Part shown: one piece after another, positions 23,271 through 35,600 of the stretch
Numbering within the stretch: position 1 is the stretch's first letter
How the letters are laid out: every line of letters starts with the position of its first letter
NCBI GenBank assembly: GCA_951812925.1
Contig: OX638368.1
Location: 151,080,492 to 151,144,491, forward strand
Source: Calliopum simillimum
Taxonomy: Eukaryota; Arthropoda; Insecta; Diptera; Lauxaniidae
DNA: 64,000 bases
Direction of reading: 5' to 3'
Position numbers and translations under genes: made by a program
The notes under the pieces: generated by a model
The model's database searches: none
Seen by the model: only the letters and a program-made list of their open reading frames with translations
What the model was told of the DNA's origin: nothing

Positions 23271-24632
23271 TGTATGGCGTTGTTACACCTTAGTGCATTA
23301 GAGCGATAGGCGCATAAAAGCAGTCGGCGGCGATGTGGGGTGCACTCCAAGAAGTGTAACGTCTGGTAGCGGCGGCGTTACTCCTTTGTCCTGTCTGTAG
23401 TCACTGGTTGCTCTAAATTTTTTTATATTTTTTTTTTTATCTCACGTTTGATTTTCAAATGGACTTTGATTCGAACCGAACGGGCAACTTCGCAAGTCTT
23501 TGTTGCATTGGAAACTGAAAGTAGCTCACTTCATGTGTGCGTCTTTTATAGAAGAAATGGCGCCGGTTTTCTTGTGCACAAGATTTTTGACCACCCATGT
23601 TATGATGATGTTGCTGATCCTTTGGGACTTGTACTGGATGGTGTCGTGACCAACACTGTGTGAGCTAAGTCTGTGCGAAGAAAAACAATTGTTTGGTGTG
23701 CGTGTGTTCCAAGGAACTATTGTTTGCATTGTTTGGCAATGCGTGAAATTAAATAAATTTCTTTCATCTATCGTTCCTCGCAACAGTTAAGAGTGCAGCG
23801 TAATAATTCAGTAATTTCACATTTCACTCATATTTTCAGTGTTTAGACTCTGACTCATATGAAAAAGTTGTGGTTTCTTCTTCGACTTTTATGAAAGTAT
23901 AGGCGTTGATATCCCTATGGGAAATCAGTTGTAAAAATAGTTGAAGTATACAATTCAGGAATTTTAAAATTTCATAACCGTAACGAATTAAAAATGCCTT
24001 GCTTTATTGTGCAGCAGTCAAGGAATATGTGGGTGTGATATCATTTAAAAGTTTGTTTTTATTATTATTTATATTATTAATAAAGTTCCTACTGAGTTGT
24101 GCACTAAAATGTCGTGAACTTAAAAAATTTCTAGTAGATGTGATTGGTTACTGAATGTACAACGTTTGGCCACACTTTTTTTCCGTTTGTTTCTCTTTTA
24201 AGTAATTCCAATAGTGGAGTAAAAAACACATTCGTCAGACAATAACAATATAAACTTGAAATTTTTTTGACATGTCACGGATGTTGAGAAAATGTTTAAA
24301 CTTTAATTTTGTATCATTTGAAAAATTTCTATATTTTCGTGTTGATGGTGCTTCACTTATAATTTAAAAACAAATAATGGAAATCCCTCAAAAGCTTTTT
24401 TTTTTGAATCGAATATTAAGTACAAGTTTCATGACAACCAAATCTTAACACTAATCGCAAGAGCAGAAAAAAAAAGTTGTGGTGACCGTATTAGGGAAAA
24501 AAAATGGTTTCCATTCTGGAGAAAAATCCAAATCCTTCAATAAGAAAAACCGCTCAGCTAGCGGATTCCCCCGAGTCATTTGTCTAAAGGGCAAAAGGAG
24601 AGGCTAGGCTAAAGTCCTACAAAATTCAGAAA
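23271..24632. other. natalisin 5' flank
   Basis: Upstream of the natalisin start on the minus strand. A GC-richer stretch at about 23280-23400 may be 5' UTR or proximal promoter; no clear TATA box or initiator could be fixed. The rest is AT-rich without a recognised gene. Confidence 0.4.
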
Positions 24633-24935
24633 GTGCCGGATCGGAATGCTCAAAAGAATTGTGAAGCAAAAACACCTGATAGAAAACTTAATACAGATTT
24701 CGTGAGAATAACGATACTTACGTCCTTTCTGATTTTCACAGTTTCCTTGTCAGGAATTTTATGTTGCCAATGCCAAAATAACATAGTTTTTGTTCTCATG
24801 GAAGCAAACCCGTCAAATTGCCCTGAATTCCGGCCAATCAAAAGATATTGGGATTTACTCAAAAAGCAACAAAAAAGGCTTCCAACGACATTGCAGACCT
24901 TAGGTGCAAGAGATGTGCTGAAACCAAAAGAATGA
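24633..24935 (+). pseudogene. mariner/Tc1-superfamily transposase C-terminal relic
   Basis: The end of the frame reads LMEANPSNCPEFRPIKRYWD and continues with LLKK. It matches the pattern of the last catalytic block of insect mariner/Tc1-type transposases (PNCPELRPIExYW). The residue at the catalytic glutamate position is lysine here (RPIK), so it could not be active. Upstream residues only vaguely resemble a transposase and there is no start region. It probably belongs to the same broad type as the relic at 3218-3497. Confidence 0.65.
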
Positions 24936-26226
24936 AGCAAATACCATCAAAGCATTAATGAGAGGTATTCCAGAAAAAAAAAATACGCTTCAAAATTAAA
25001 AATTGTTTTTTTTAATTTTATTTTGTTTATTAAATTTGTGTTAATAAACTTTGAACTTTTTGAAAATTAAAATTCTGGTTATTGAGACGTATTTATTATT
25101 CAATGTACTAATTTCTAATAACACACTCCGGTGATTATCAAAAGTATCCAAGAAAAAAAATATCCAAAGAAAAATATGCAAAAAAAAAAATACATTTAAA
25201 AATAAAAATCGAAATAAAAAATCATCGATTTTATTAAATTGAGTTAAATTATTTTGATGGAAAATGAATGTTGGACATTTTTTATTCGATTTTTTTTTAT
25301 TGGATGTTTTTATTTTTGGATGTTTTTTTCATTGGAGGTCTTTTTTGGGTATTTTCGAGTAAAATCCACACTCCTTATGTCGACAAAATATGAATCAAGT
25401 CGTAAAAGTTTCGATGTATAGTAAAGTAGAAATAGAAATAATCAACATATAACACTGTGGAACAATTTCGAACTTTTTTTAAAACACATTAGAAAATCCA
25501 AAAAATTCTTAAGGTAGACGTTAAAAAAAATTACCCGTTTCTCGTGGTTTTTCTCCAGCACGTCACACTTTTTTTTCAATCGATTTTTGAAGTTTTTTTA
25601 TCCACTGAAAAAACCAAAAATACCGCATTCTTGTGTTAAATCGATGAATTTAACTATATGACCCTTAAATCTGAGGTGAATCATGTGTTCAGCAAACTTA
25701 TGCAGCATATTGCGGGGAATATTTTTGTAGAAAATTTTAACCCTGGTTGACCCCCACATTTGGGTAATTTTGGCCCTTTCTTAAAAAGGTACAAAAATGA
25801 CACCCAAAACAGGGGAATATTGGTATGAACTACAGAAATATTCGCTATAAAATTTCACTACTAGTTTCTAAACACATAAAGGTCGAAATTTGAGCCCGAA
25901 ACCAAAAAAATCGTTAAAATCAATTAGGACTTATCACATTGCATATTAAATACATCCCTGACGCGCTTACCTTCAGTTTTAAGAATTTTTCGTCTTTGGT
26001 AACCCTAAGTGAAATTTTTTGTAGGATATTTTTAAAAATTTTTTTAACCCATCAGTTTTAGAAAAAGGGGAGAAAATACCCATAAAAACAGGATATAAAG
26101 GGTTAATGTGTTCTAGGAAAATGATCCTTGTGTGATTACGTTATGATCTTGTGGGAACAAGTTTTGTCCGAATTGTAGTTTTAATAGAGTTTTACAGTGG
26201 GGTGAAATTTGGAAAATATTTATTGT

Positions 26227-26980
26227 TACACGGAGAAAAAAAATAGTACTTGCTACTTTATTTCTCATAAATTTTACCAGAATTTCAAGTCAGAATAGTG
26301 ACAACTTTACACCGAAATAAATTTCACCTTACTGTTTTAGTCAATTCTGAATGTATGTTTGCTAGTAATGTTTTTGAAAAAATTGGCGTGATATTTACCT
26401 AACTGAATAGTTCAAACAACAAATAAAAAAATAAAAAACAAAAAAAAAAAAATTAGCTGACCGGCGCCGGGGTACGAACCCTGGCCCTTCCGTATGATAG
26501 TCAGATACATATCCTCTGCGCTGCTTACGCATGTGATGTAGAAGCAAAAAAATTTGTATATAAAGAAAATGTCTGTCCAAAAATAGAAATTTTTACTAAA
26601 ATTATAAAAGTCAAAATGATTTTATATTTTTATAATATTTACCTTTCTCGAGTAAGGTGACAATTATAACACTCATTTTTGTGCGTGCAAAAAATAAAGT
26701 TATTTTGGCTAGAATTATAAATTCAAAATGGTCATACATTTTTTTCTGAAAGTATAAATTACTTTACATAAAGTTAAATGTAGGAAATTTGTAGTAAATA
26801 TTCCTTTATTATTTTATTTATTTATTTATTTTACTACATTTTATTTGTAAATATGACGTTAGGGATCCATCAAAAAGTTCTTACGTAAGGTAAATTATAC
26901 TTGAAATTTAGTGTTGATTACTTTAATTTTTCGACTAGCCGAGTGGAGTAAAAATTATGATGCGTATTTTTCTCCGTGTA
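26227..26980. mobile_element. 754-bp TIR element nested in the fold-back element
   Basis: Ends are TACACGGAGAAAA and its inverted copy TTTTCTCCGTGTA, 13 bases exact. It lies in the centre of the larger fold-back element and carries a tRNA-like segment on the minus strand. No coding region; no clear target duplication. Confidence 0.5.
26458..26535 (-). other. tRNA-like segment (SINE head or tRNA pseudogene)
   Basis: On the minus strand CAGCGCAGAGG (A-box-like) is followed about 45 bases later by GGTTCGTACCC (B-box-like). After a short GC-rich segment there is a run of 13 T, a good Pol III terminator. The acceptor arms do not pair into a full cloverleaf, so a working tRNA is unlikely. A tRNA-derived SINE head or tRNA pseudogene is the better reading. 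Confidence 0.5.
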
Positions 26981-27474
26981 GAACTGCTTACTGATTTTAA
27001 CGATTTTTTTGCTTTCGGGATAAAATTTAGCTTTTTTAGTGTTCAGCAACTAGTAGTAAAATTGTATAGCAAATATTTCAGTAGTGCATACTGACTCAAT
27101 ATTCCCCTGTTTTAGGTGTCATTTTTGTACCATTTTAAGAAAAGGGCAAAAATGACCCACATGTGGGGGTTGTAAAGGGTTAAAATTTTCTACAAAATTA
27201 TTCCCCGCAATATTCTGCATAAGTTTGCTCAACACATGATACACCTCAAATGTAAGGATCACATAGTTAAATTCATCGATTTAACACAAGAATGCGGTAT
27301 TTTTGTTTTTTTCATGTACAGTGGATAAAAAAACTTCAAAAATCGATTAAAAAAAATGTGACGTGCTGGGGAAAAACCACGAGACACGGGTATTTTTTTT
27401 TATTGTCTACTTTAAGAATTTTTTCGATTTTCTCATGTGTTTTTTTTTTTTTTTTGTTTTTGTGTCGAACGGTG

Positions 27475-28426
27475 TAATGGGTAGATCGAAAAAAGAGTTT
27501 AAGGTTTGAAAATTGTCAGTCAGAAAATATACTGGTAAGGAAACCAAGATGTCGGAATATATCGAAAATTTAAAAACACATTTTAAAGAACTCAAAAAAA
27601 TGCTTTTTGTACCTGTGAAACCTTTCAGCCAATTCACTTTAGTGTTGATTTTCTTCAAAACTGTATGTGGACAAAAATCATAATATAAAATACTTAAGTA
27701 AATATATACTCGTAGATACCTTTATTATTTTAACAAATAACTTTTAGTCAGCAATGTGTTAAAATTGCAAATTTTGACTATACCTACTGCAATCGCGGTT
27801 GCTTAGAACTGCAGCAGCAGTCGCTCTGCAACCATGAAGTGCAATTTGTAGCACATTATTTTCCCATCAAAGATTAAGCGTTAAAAAAACTTGAAAGCTT
27901 TAACTCTCTAGTTTTGCCTAAGCTAACCTGGTGTGCCGGACTAAGCCCATAAATTAAATAACGCTGACGCACGACAAATGATGCCTAAATTGCTTTGTAT
28001 ATACGAGTAAAGAGGATTTTCTAGGCAGAAATCATTGCATTTTCCTTTGTTATTTTATTTTTAGATTTTTATTTTTCGTTAGTTGTTGTGTTGAATTTTC
28101 TACCTGTGTAGAATTTTAAAATAAAGTAAAGCAACACTCTTTGTGGTTTGGTCGACGTGTACATTTATCCTGTTTTAAGCACTATAGGCAGTTGCTTCTG
28201 CTTTTTTGTGCTAAAACCTGCCACCTGCGGTTGCATTTGAAAATCCTGTTTTCCGGTCATCATGTTTAATTCAAAATAATGTTGTTTATGACACTTTTAC
28301 CTTTGAACATACATATATCATCTACATACTTATGTGTACTTGAACTTTTTTTTGTATACTGCCATACAGGACTACGGGCTATTACAAAACTAGTTTATAA
28401 ACTACTACATGGGGGCGACCGACTCA
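27475..28426. other. AT-rich non-coding DNA
   Basis: No gene or clear repeat recognised between the fold-back element and the next TIR element. Confidence 0.5.
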
Positions 28427-29346
28427 CACTGGTTCAAAATTCTTAAAAGCTGGCCAAAAGTCGAAAAAAAAAGTTTTTTTTAATTAACTTTCTATGAACC
28501 GTATTGTCAAACAGATATTCATAGACCTCAAAAATTTTGTAAGAAAGATCCAGGTATTCCTACAATGCTCGTGGGATCTCTCCAAAAGTACGCTTCTCAG
28601 ACAGAAAATTCTGTGAGTTAAAAGTAAAAATTTAGAGTTCACTGCAAAAGTTGTGTGATTACTGTTAAACTGAACCGATTTTAATGTTTGAATGTGAAAT
28701 CTCTTCGTAAAAGAAAATACTATCGAACCTTTATATTCAAAACTTGCAATAATTTATACTTTTACGGTAATTGTGATTAACTTAAAATCAAATTATTTCA
28801 TAAAATCCTTTTTGCAATTGTTTGACGCGATTTTTTCTGAAGCACCCATTGGAAAATTTAACTCATATTGCTTACCAAGTGTCAATATGTGTTGCTCGCC
28901 CGAAATTATAAAATTTTTATATTATTAGGTATACAGCTTATACTCCATGATAAAGGAATCTAAAACCCATTTTCATGTAGATCAATATACCATTGCACAC
29001 AACTCTATCAAAGTCAAAGTTTTGAAATAAATTTTTTAAATCAGATATAAATTTGTACAAGTGTTGTTTTATGCCATTTCGAGTCTGCCATTTTTTTTTT
29101 TTAAATATACATAATATCAGATTCGTTATCAGTGACCCCAAAAACCCTCGAGTAAATTTTTTTTTTTTGGATTTGGTTGAATATTTATGCAAATCGTCCG
29201 TCATTTTGAATCCGCCATTTTCTTTTTAAAAAATTTAACATCAAATTCGTAATTAGCGACCTCAAAAACCCCCAAGTAAAAAAATTTCGTCTCGAAACTT
29301 TAATGATTTCGACTTTTGGCCAGCTTTTAAGGATTTTGAACCAGTG
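28427..29346. mobile_element. 920-bp TIR element ending CACTGG
   Basis: Left end CACTGGTTCAAAATTCTTAA and its inverted partner at the right (29307-29346) match over about 40 bases with one visible mismatch, including AAAAGCTGGCCAAAAGTCGAAA. Inside, an ~80-base unit (CCATTTT...CAGATTCGTTATCAGTGACC) occurs twice in direct order (from about 29090 and 29214). No transposase and no certain target duplication. Confidence 0.7.
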
Positions 29347-29470
29347 GGTGACTATTCAAATTCTGGTCCTTTTACATATAAAGATCCATTTACGTTTTGT
29401 ATTGTTTATCATTGGACTTTACCAATTGTCTCCTTATGCTATTCCAATCAGAAAACCTGTTTTTATATGA

Positions 29471-29877
29471 TGTTCATGCCAGATGGTTACACTAATCTCT
29501 TAATTAGCATTAAGCCAAACGTCAAGATACGGCAATCTTTTTATCCGTTTTTAAGCCGTACATATTACAATGTTGGCAATTATTTTTCCTAAAAATAAAA
29601 AATAAGCCTTTTGATCTAAACCTCAAAATTGACCTTAGTCACTTTGCGGCATAGATTCAAGGCGTTAAGTTCTACATAATCAACGTAAGTCACAAACTAA
29701 TAAAGTGAAATATATTCCATATCCTAAATCGCTTCTTTTATTTCCAACATATAAAATCTCAATTTCTTCCGAGTTTGAGATTTTATTTCATTTCAGCTTT
29801 GATTGAGAAACTAACTTTACTTCCATTTCCATCGGCCTCTTCATCCACTGGATTTCTCCTAGTTACCAAAGTTCACA
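29471..29877 (+). repeat. 5' LTR of the BEL/Pao element
   Basis: 407 bases, TGTTCATGCC to GTTCACA. It contains AATAAA at 29699-29704. A perfect 12-bp stem (29751-29762 with 29775-29786) encloses a 12-base loop and may be a structural part of the RNA near the 3' end of R. The 3' LTR matches it apart from one base. Confidence 0.95.
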
Positions 29878-29886
29878 AATTCACAT

Positions 29887-29910
29887 TGGTCCAATTCGAG
29901 CCGGATTGAA
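29887..29910 (+). promoter_or_regulatory. candidate primer-binding site
   Basis: TGGTCC at 29887, nine bases after the LTR, starts a stretch that continues AATTCGAGCCGGATTGAA. From memory this resembles the complement of the 3' end of insect tRNA-Tyr, but with two extra bases after TGGTCC and one missing later. Either the match is to another tRNA or the site is altered; the assignment is tentative. Confidence 0.4.
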
Positions 29911-30488
29911 TGAAGAGGAAATCTTTAAAAAACTAGTTTCTGCAGTCAAAACTCCAATTCGACATCTCCGTTTAGCTATCAAAAGCGATATCCAGCTCTC
30001 TTCAGCTTACTCTCCAAGAAACGCTTGTCCGAATAATCTTCGAAAGGTACGTTTGCATTTATTTCTTTATGTAAGTTAGTTCTTGAGAGACTTTGCGTAG
30101 GGTTAGTGCATCGCGCGTATTTTATTCGTTCGGAAAAGAAGAACATTATTACGTAAAAAATATAAAAAAATCGCGGTTATAGAGACAAAAATAAATTCAA
30201 AGTGAAAAATTTGAGGAAAAAAACAATTTTAATCAATTCGCGCGGCAAAATTCCAAAAAGAAAAACAGCCATTTTAGCAGGGAAAACCGGCCAGCAGACA
30301 AATTTGTAGTGCTAAGGTAATTTGCAAATTTCAATTGTAAAATTTTAAGTTAAAAAGTGCGAAAAATCCGGGTTAAATACGAAAAATCAAGTGTGTTAGT
30401 TTGAAAAATTTGTTTAAAAAACAACAAAAAATCAAGAAAAAATCTTTTAATCAAAAAATAATAAAATATCAAATCAAATTAAAAAATA

Positions 30489-31378
30489 TGTAGGGGAGAT
30501 GTGTGTACCTTGGTCCGAGTGTACCTCGGTCCGAGTGCCGGTTGCCACTCAACAGTTGCACGTGTACGATAATGTTCTTCTATGAAATATTCCACTCATA
30601 CCAGTGACTCATATAAATAGACTTCAGACCGTTAAGCTGTACGCGTGTATAAAAAGCGACGGAAAAAGTGTTTTTTGTGTGTAAAAATTTGTTTTTGGAG
30701 TAAGCTACGAAACGTTTTGTGAGGAACTTACTTGAAATATTTCAGTTTTACAACATCAGGAAGGAAGTTTAGTTATTGTTTTAAGCTTTTAGTGTGTTTT
30801 AGATGTATTTTCATTAATATATGTTATGGTTGTTGACAGTTTTTAAAACATGCTGTCTGTGTGTACCTTGGACCTAGCTTATTGACCAGCAAGCCTTTTT
30901 CGACGGACAACCAGGAAACCATAATCGCCTCTCAATATAATATTATTATTATTATTTACGCGATTAATGTATTCATTTGCAACCATTTTTGTTTAATTAA
31001 TTGTTTTTTACTACATGCACTTTTTTGTGTTATGATTTTTGTTTATGATTAATTTTTTTTTTTATTGAAAAAAATGTTATTTTTGATTACATAATAAATG
31101 GTTCTTTCATAATTTATTACCAAAATACAATGTACTCTCTTTTATTTTTAATAGTCCAAGGTACACTTGCATGGTGTACCTTGGACCGTTTGAGATTGCA
31201 ACGGAAAAAGTAATATTTCTACCCAATGGTAAGACATAGAAATATCATTGTCACGTCATTTGATGCTGCAAGCATTGTAGAAATATAACTTAATCAAAAA
31301 ACTAAAGAAACTTTTTTGGAAAATCCAGCACACTGAAAAAACTGAAAAGCGGACCAAGGTACACACATCTCCCCTACA
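30489..31378. mobile_element. 890-bp MITE inside the BEL leader, iterated GTACCTTGGACC
   Basis: The first 29 bases, starting TGTAGGGGAGATGTGTGTAC and ending CTTGGTCCG, are exactly inverted at the right end (31350-31378). TA lies outside both ends (30487-30488, 31379-31380), as for Tc1/mariner-type insertions. The terminal motif GTACCTTGG(T/A)CC recurs directly after the left end (GTACCTCGGTCC), at about 30861, and twice in opposite orientations at about 31155-31190. No transposase frame. Confidence 0.85.
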
Positions 31379-32694
31379 TATAACATTTTTCGTATATAGC
31401 TGCATTTTTCCCGCTAAAATTGTCGTAACATATAGGTATACATATTTATATGCATATTGTATACATACATACATACTTACATAGCACATAAAAAATATAT
31501 TGCCATTTTACCGCGTCAATTCATATACATAATAGTAGTGTCCGAAAAGTTTTTAGACACAGTGTAAACAGTGTATGTTCTCAACATTGTTTTCAGCAAC
31601 ATTTCTGCAACATCATTTTTTCGCAACATTTCTCTTTGTTTCCAAAACTAATTTTCGAAATTTGTTTAGTCTGCGCTCTCCCGCAGCTTTTCACTCTTTC
31701 GTAGGTTTTTTATGCAAACGTGTTTCAGCATCGCTGTTCCAAAGCTTTGCCGTGAAATTACTTTTTTTTCAAATCGGTTTTGTTCCTATATTCCATTTTC
31801 ATTTTGTATCTTTAAGTTCATTGAACTTTTTTTACATAGAATTCTTTTTTATCTACTTTGTATTCTTTTTACATGCATTATTATCCTTTTGCAGCCCGGT
31901 TAAAAAATCAAAATTTTAGTTTAACAAAAAAAAAAAAAACTCTTTATTGATACAAAATAATAAAAATTTTCAAACTGAAAAGAATAAATCAAAATAAAGT
32001 GATAAAAAAGAAATCTTGTGCAAAAGAAAATTACTCTGTACAGTGGGAAAAAATTTTTTCTATCCAAAAAAATTATTCTGAATCAAAAAAAAAAATTTTT
32101 TTTATTTGTTGCGTGCACTGAAAAGATCATTTTTCATCAATCTGTATGCATATGTGTGAACTAGATTTTGTTTAAAAGGTGAAGAAAGAATTGTATTAAT
32201 TTTTTTTCAATTCGGCTTGTTTCATAAATTCAAAACAAGAAACTCAATTCATATTTAAACAAAATCAGTTAACTATTCTCCTTTACGTGAACACTGAAAC
32301 GATCTAAATTGCAATATTTATTAATTGTAAATTGCAAGGATTGTTTTCTGTGATATTATTCGTTGAATTCTTTCTATCAGTATCGCGATAGTTAAAATTT
32401 CGTTCTCGAACATTTTTTTTACAAATTTCGATATAAAGATTTTGTATCCTAGGTTTCAAAAATTTCGTTTTTTTTTTGAAATTTCCTCGTGTCAATCTTC
32501 CACTTGAATATTGACAAAAACTTTGTTTTTCCCTTGGTCTTTTATCCTTTGGCTTAAAAGAATTTCTGGTTCTAGTTTTTTTTTCAATTAAAATATTATC
32601 GATATTTTCAAATCTTGAATTTAAAGAGGATTTGCTTCCATTTCTAAATCTTGTTCTGTGTCGTATTTAAGTCGATAAGTTCCTTTTTATAAGA

Positions 32695-35600
32695 ATGTCT
32701 GAACTCGACAACTTTATACTTTTGACCGACACTTTAGTCGAGTTCGAAGCTAAATTTACGGAAATGCCAGTTGCAGAGTTTTCCACGTTCACTCTGGATG
32801 TTCACAGAGAAGAGTTGAGATCTATCTGGGACAATGTTAAAACTGCATACAGTTCCTGCCTTCGAGAGATAGCTAATGCTGCTCATGCTGATGATGATGA
32901 AGCAAACATCGAGTCCATTAAAAACCGATATCATAAATGTTACGCAACCTATGTCCGTAACCTAGGGAAAATTGGTGAATTTGTCCAACAACTCACTGCA
33001 GCAGCAACCTCACCAGTCGAAGTCAGACACTTAGAAAATTCAAGTAGTAATTTTCGCTTGCCGCCCTGTGACATGGACATATTCAACGGTGACTATCTTT
33101 CTTGGCCATCATTCCGTGATATGTTCACCGCCATCTACATGAATAACTCCAGGCTGAGTCTTGTTGAAAAGCTGTTTCATTTAAACCAAAAGACGAGGGG
33201 TGAAGCACGAGATATTGTCAAAAAGGCACCACTTACCAACGATGGATTTCTTTTGGCCTGGAAAAACCTTCAAGACAGATTCGAAAATAAAAGAATCCTG
33301 GTGAATAGTCAGCTTAGAATTTTGTTTAACCTTAGTCCCGTAACATCTGAATCAGGTACTTCACTTAAAAAGCTGCAGCGCGATATACAAAGTTGTATAT
33401 CCGCACTGGAGTTATACAAAATCAATATTGCAAACTGGGGTCCTATCTTTGTGTTCTTATGTTCAAGTCGTTTACCTGATGCAACGTTGGCTCTTTGGGA
33501 GCAGTCACTACAAAACAAGACTGCTATACCGTCCTGGGAAGATCTTGATTCATTTTTAACTAGCAGATACCAGACGCTTGAAACCGTATCTGATATCAAG
33601 TGTATAATTAATTCCAAGCCCACCATTCCACAAAAACAAAATACTTCTAATCCTAGTTCCAGCATCCGAGGCTCAGTGAAAAAAGTTAGTACATATCATG
33701 CTAACACAATGATTCCAACGTGCAAAATTTGTTCTAAAGAACAACATACTATCCGTAACTGTCCACAATTCTTGAAAATGACCACTAATGAGCGAATGGT
33801 TTCAATCAAAAAGTTTGGGCTATGCCTTAATTGTTTTGCGCGAGCACATTCTGTTAAAGATTGTAAAAGTGTACATAATTGCTTTAAATGCAACAAGAGG
33901 CACAACACTTTATTACATCATGAGACCGTTGAGCCAAATTCCACTTCTTTGAATCCAATTTCACATCCTAATAAACCAAATTCAAGTGCTCATAGATCTC
34001 ATGCGGTTCAAATACAGTCCACTGAATCCGTTAATGTGTCTGATACAGTGCAAACATGTTTTGCATCAAGCTCCAAAAGTGTTCTTTTAGGCACTGCAAT
34101 AGTACATGTATGCAATTTAGGCATGACATATTCCGCTCGTGCTTTGATCGATCCGGGTTCTGAAGCAACCTTCGTTTCAGAAAAGCTATTCAAACTTCTT
34201 AAGCTTCCTTCGCGTTCTATTCAAGCTCAAGTATCTGGGTTAAATAATGCAATTTCTGCGAAAACACAAAAAATGTGTACATTTGTTCTTCGATCTCCAG
34301 TAAATGCTGCTATTCAAATCGAAACATCAGCATTAGTTCTACCCCATCTCACAGGCAATCTTCCTACACGTAACGTCGATTCCGCAATAATCAAAAATCT
34401 TCCGAACATAAAATTAGCAGATATAGATTTCTATAGAAGTTCACATATCGATCTTTTGATTGGCGGCGATCTTCTTCCTATAATTATGCTAGACGGTATA
34501 AAACGTGAAGTTTGTGGTTCATTAATAGCTCAAGAAACCATCTTTGGATGGATTTTGACGGGTCCTATCATGAACACAATATCTTCTTCAGCCACTTATG
34601 TTTCGTATTTCAATGAAATATCGTTGAATGACGATATTTCTCGTTTTTGGGAGGTGGAGGATCTTCCACAAAAACGTCCCATTACTCCTTCCGAACGTTT
34701 TTGCGAAGAATTGTTTGTTAAAACGACTACAAGAGACCAAAATGGAAGATATGTAGTTTCACTTACATTCAAAGAGGGGTATCCTGAAAATCTTAAAATT
34801 GGTCATTCTCGTGCAATCGCAAATGCACAATTCATAAGAAACGAGATACGACTTTGCAAAAACCCAGAATTCAAAGTACAATATGATAATGTCATTCGGG
34901 AATATATCGATTTGAATCACGTAAAACCTATTTCTCCTCCGTTGTATTCTCATTTTCCTAATAATTATTACTTGCCTCACCATGCTGTAGTAAAGCCTGA
35001 TAGGACCACTACAAAAATACGCGTAGTGTTCAACGCGTCAAGCCCTTCTTCCAACGGTGTAAGCTTAAATGATATCTTACACATTGGACCTGTATTACAA
35101 TCAGATCTCACACTTTTAATTCTAAAATGGCGTTTCTATCGTTTTGTGTTCAACAGCGATATCGAGAAAATGTATCGTCAAATTTTAGTGGATCCAGGTC
35201 ATTCTCCATTTCAAAGGCTTTTATTTCGTGACTCACCACAGGAAAATATTCGTGACTACGAGCTCTTAACTGTGACTTTTGGGGTAAACTGCGCTCCATA
35301 CTTAGCTATCCGAACTCTCCTACAACTGGCCGAAGACGTTCGTGAATCTTATCCATTAGCGAGTGACATTTTACTTAATTCGATGTACGTTGACGATGCA
35401 CTAGCAGGAAGCCACGATGTCTCCACTGCCATTAAGGCTCGCGATGAGCTTATTGCTGCTCTTGGATCAGCAGGATTCTCATTACGGAAATGGACTGCTA
35501 ATTCCACTGACATCCTTAAAGGTCTTCCTCGCGAACATCTTTTAAATGAAGATTTTCTACAACTAGATAATTGCAGCAATGCCAAAACTTTAGGTATCAG

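Larger units (their letters stand above)
25453..27474. mobile_element. 2-kb fold-back element with ~470-bp inverted arms
   Basis: Left arm 25453-25926 and right arm 26989-27474 are inverted copies. Shared blocks include TCGTGGTTTTTC, CCAGCACGTCACA, ATACCGCATTCTTGTGTTAA and CAGGGGAATATT. Outermost bases CACTGTGGAACA (left) and CACCGTTCGACA (right, inverted) are only partly alike. TAA stands outside both (25450-25452, 27475-27477), a possible 3-bp duplication. The 1-kb centre contains another TIR element (26227-26980). No transposase. A fragment of the same arm lies at 15011-15140. Confidence 0.75.
29878..32694 (+). other. long leader of the BEL/Pao element
   Basis: About 2.8 kb between the 5' LTR and the Gag-Pol start, of which 890 bases are an inserted MITE. 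A strong donor-like site, CGAAAG then GTACGT, lies at 30046/30047. An AG stands two bases before the Gag-Pol ATG (TTTTTATAAG), and a better acceptor (ACTACTTTTCAG) ends at 38002 before the second frame. The leader contains several short upstream ATGs. It may therefore be removed by splicing, though this is inference. An open stretch without any ATG runs 29807-30070. Confidence 0.5.

Noticed and set aside
29807..30070. Protein-like open frame across the LTR end and leader
   Set aside because: It contains no ATG, and the primer-binding-site candidate is inside it; open length of this size is not convincing alone.
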